The notes beneath the pieces were generated by a model, which was not told where the DNA came from, did not search any database, and worked only from the letters and a program-made list of their open reading frames with translations. DNA of 64,000 bases, taken from Antedon mediterranea. Lineage: Eukaryota; Echinodermata; Crinoidea; Comatulida; Antedonidae. Location of the stretch: NCBI RefSeq assembly GCF_964355755.1, contig NC_092673.1:19347001-19411000 (forward strand), read 5' to 3'. The translations under genes and the position numbers were made by a program. Each line of letters starts with the position of its first letter. The first letter of the stretch is position 1. Of the stretch, positions 61,283-64,000 are shown one piece after another.

Positions 61283-61406
61283 GATTTTTGCATTAGAAAT
61301 TTGTAACAGAGCATAGATGCCCGCCCTCATGAGGGCGGATATATACAGACTAAAGAAGACTTGATTTGACAGATATTATGTCATATTAAATAGAATTATG
61401 ATAATA

Positions 61407-62697
61407 CTAGATGGCACGCTCGCTTCGCTCGCGTACCATCTAGGTCGTGCCCACAGATGGTTCTCGAATACACAGTATTTTCTAGCGAGAAAAAAATGGA
61501 GATTTCAAATGTACGTACTGCAGGACTATAATACATGTCGTTTACAGAAACGAATAAATATACACGATGATTTTTGTAGTCAGCTAAAATTAGCACCCTG
61601 GGAATTACTTCCGAGAGAGAAACAAAATGCTTCAAATTTTTTTATTTGGACTCATTTAAACAAACCCAATTTGTGTTTTGTATGTAACATTAAGGGTTGA
61701 GGGATGGGGAAGAAGATAGGTACAAAGAGGAAACATTTTAAAATATATTCTTATCCACTCAGTAACGAAATATTGTTTTTAATGTTTTATAGGCCTATAA
61801 ATAATATACCACTAAATACAGTAAAACATTTACGATTTAATACTTTGTTAAAACTCTCACTGTCATAGTCGATTGAAATAGTAAAGTACATGTAACGATA
61901 CACCACTACGTACGTTTATATATTTTTAAATTATTAATTAATACAAACGTTGAGAAGCAACTGTCAGTAATAACGTTTATTTATTTGTATATTATATGTT
62001 TATAATCTAACAGTAGGGCCTACCCACACTCACAGTAATAAAGTTTATTTGTATATTTGTTTATATTATATCTAACAGTACCAACACTCACAGTAAGAAA
62101 TTTGCGATTCAAATTGCGATCAAAAGTGGTTAATACCTTAACAGTATTGTACAGCATTGCAATACTATTTATGTTTATTCTCCAAGGGGGCCCATAAATC
62201 TAAATCTATACCTCTATGGTTAAACCAAATAATTTGGAATGTTCCATTCATCACAAATCAATACATTTGTAAAAACGTATATTACATGTATCAAAATAGC
62301 ATTTTTTCAAGAAAATCGGCCTGTCTTCAACATTATGATGCTGTACTCGAACTGTTCAACCGGTTTTCAGCTATTAAAAACAATTATCGTAGGAGGAGAT
62401 AGGAAAATGCGAAGTGTCCTCGTATTATTGTGTGCGGGTATTTTTCAAATTGACATCCATTAGACAGTGTATACCATGATCGGAAAACACCCCTATTTGG
62501 GGCAAATCGTTGAACCTAAATTCGTTTTAATCGTCAATAACTAATTATCGAACTCAATTTAATTAGTAAACAGGGTTACATCAGGTGGTTAAAATTAGTA
62601 CCGAAAGTACGAACCAACTTTATATACCATCGAGTAAACATTCTAGAAATAACGCACGATTTACCGATTTTTGCCTTTACGTAAATTTATATATAGA
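61407..62697 (-). mobile_element. non-autonomous Helitron copy 2 (1.29 kb)
   Basis: The inverted counterpart of 30482-31777: on the minus strand it begins TCTATATATAAATTTACG after an A and ends CTAG before a T, with the same GC hairpin just inside the end (61412-61436). Internal frames (61398-61700, 62239-62463 plus) match those of copy 1 but carry no known domain. Confidence 0.8.
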
Positions 62698-63450
62698 TTA
62701 ATATATATAAATTTTATTTCTATTGCTACATTGTCATTGTATTTTGTGAGGGTCCCTAGTGATCAGCTTCGGCTGGATGGACCACCCTCATAAAATATTG
62801 TTGAAATAAAAATAAATAAATAAAACATTTTATAAAACATATTTAATAACAAACTAGTGTACATTCACTTCTACAGAAAATTATTAAATTAGTTCACAAA
62901 GAAAGACCAAATCACAACAACAAACATCAACCTAGCGTTACTCAGCATGGTCTATTCTTTGCCGCATAATAATCTACGCCCGGTAAATTAAGTAATGTTT
63001 TTAAGATATAAATATTACATTTAATTAATATTTATTTTTTCTACACATAGATATATTATTAAACTATCCTTCGTGAAAACATGTCAACAACAACGTGCTT
63101 TTTATTCGGCAGTTTGTACTAAATAAATTGCATAAAACAAACAATTAAATATCCAAATAGCATTTAATATGATGTTAGCTGATAACATTTTTAAACAAAT
63201 TGTATAACAGGAACTCAATAATCAAAACAAACAAATCATTAATAACAATGTTAATATTAAATCTATGGTAAAGATTATCTATAACAAATTATATAACAGG
63301 AACTCAATAACCAAAACAAATTAATCATTAATAACAATGTTAATATTAAATCTATGGTAAAGATTATCTATAACAAATTATATAACAGGAACTCAATAAC
63401 CAAAACAAATTAATCAGTAATAACAATGTTAATATTAAATCTACGGTATG

Positions 63451-64000
63451 GCGGCCATCTTGATTTCAAAATGGCCACCATAAAAACAAAAAATGTTCAT
63501 ATCTTGGCAACTATACACATTAGAGACTTAATTATGGTCTCAAATTGTTCACAAACTATATATTTCTATTTGCTCTAATGAAGATTTTCGTCCAAAAATG
63601 ACCGGAAATGACGTTTCTTTCAGTTTGACCTTTGACCTTGTATTTGTATATCTCTGTAAAACTACTGGTCATTTTCAATCGATTTTGGTGTCATTTTGTT
63701 CAGAATAAATACATTTATATTTGTAGTAATGAAACATTTTCACATAAAATGACCGGAAATACAATTTATGACCTTTGACATTTATTTATTGATTTTTAAT
63801 TAGGTGAATATACTGTATGTGGTTTTTGTTGGTCTTTGAACTTTGACCTGATAGGCGTAATTATATTAAATGATTAATGGACTTAAATTGTATATAGTAC
63901 ATAAAATTGGTAAACATTGTGCTTGGTGGTACCATTAGTTCAATGATGTTGGCACCTTCTGATTCGCTAAAAGTTTTAATAGTTTGACAGAGGAAATAAC
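63451..64000. other. repeat-like sequence, no gene
   Basis: It contains 'ggcggccatcttgatttcaaaatggccacc' and several 'gacctttgacctt' words, also seen near 8070-8260 and in the 1250-2830 array. This suggests a common repeat class. No boundaries are visible. Confidence 0.35.

Larger units (their letters stand above)
52095..63450 (+). repeat. segmental duplication copy B, expanded by insertions
   Basis: Ordered homology to 49145-51150 is interrupted by: a ~1 kb possible hAT-like insertion flanked by AAAAGTAG (52283-52290 and 57619-57626), which itself contains the Copia element; the foldback at 58243-61282; and the Helitron at 61407-62697. At the right end a ~94 bp unit ('caatgttaatattaaatctatggtaaagatt') is tandemly repeated about three times (63190-63450). 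Confidence 0.7.

Noticed and set aside
61048-61296. Frame with repeated YYGQK words, also readable at 58214-58426 on the minus strand
   Set aside because: It is the translation of the foldback subterminal repeats in both arms; no start context or homology to proteins is seen.

Overview
The window looks like AT-rich, transposon-dense genomic DNA of an invertebrate deuterostome, most likely an echinoderm. This is an inference from four things: intron-rich genes with GT-AG splice sites; a free-standing P2X7-type intracellular-domain protein; a Roco GTPase joined to ankyrin repeats and a death-effector-like domain; and many short GGCCTA-rich patches. There are no bacterial operons. Most short open frames are chance frames in repeats.

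Layout. 1-4126: a tRNA-derived SINE, a ~370 bp tandem repeat (about 1250-2830) and one arm (about 3005-4126) of a ~1.1 kb repeat whose inverted partner lies at 15293-16402. 4131-11167: a complete-length Kolobok DNA transposon with TTAA target duplications and 15 bp terminal inverted repeats. It carries a two-exon plus-strand gene for a P2X7 intracellular ('ballast') domain protein and, facing it, a THAP-DDE transposase gene that is now broken. One of the breaks is a nested 2.3 kb element with a TAA duplication. 11172-19000: repeats, a 187 bp hAT MITE, a ~17-copy 88-89 bp minisatellite and a ~27-copy 31 bp minisatellite.

19025-45537: the main host gene, about 30 coding exons on the plus strand. 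I could assemble it in one continuous frame from splice sites and phases (3951 nt, 1316 aa). The order is N-terminal cap, nine ankyrin repeats each encoded by one exon of a tandem ~328 bp exon+intron unit, ROC GTPase, COR, Cys-rich segment, two duplicated basic mini-exons, a DED-like domain and alternative C-terminal exons. Its introns hold two hAT-like elements, a Helitron, a SINE, a MITE with long inverted repeats, a LINE reverse-transcriptase scrap, a copy of another MITE family and several minisatellites.

46275-64000: no convincing host gene. It holds a minisatellite and a diverged direct duplication. Copy A is about 49145-51150. Copy B starts at about 52095 and has been inflated to about 11 kb by a young Copia retrotransposon (52936-57283, two 182 bp LTRs identical by eye), a 3 kb foldback element (58243-61282) and a second Helitron copy (61407-62697).

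The two most notable systems are the P2X7-domain gene carried inside a Kolobok transposon, and the Roco gene whose sensor-like ankyrin region is an expanding array of near-identical exon/intron modules that differ mainly in one short loop. All domain calls were made by eye; no database search was run.
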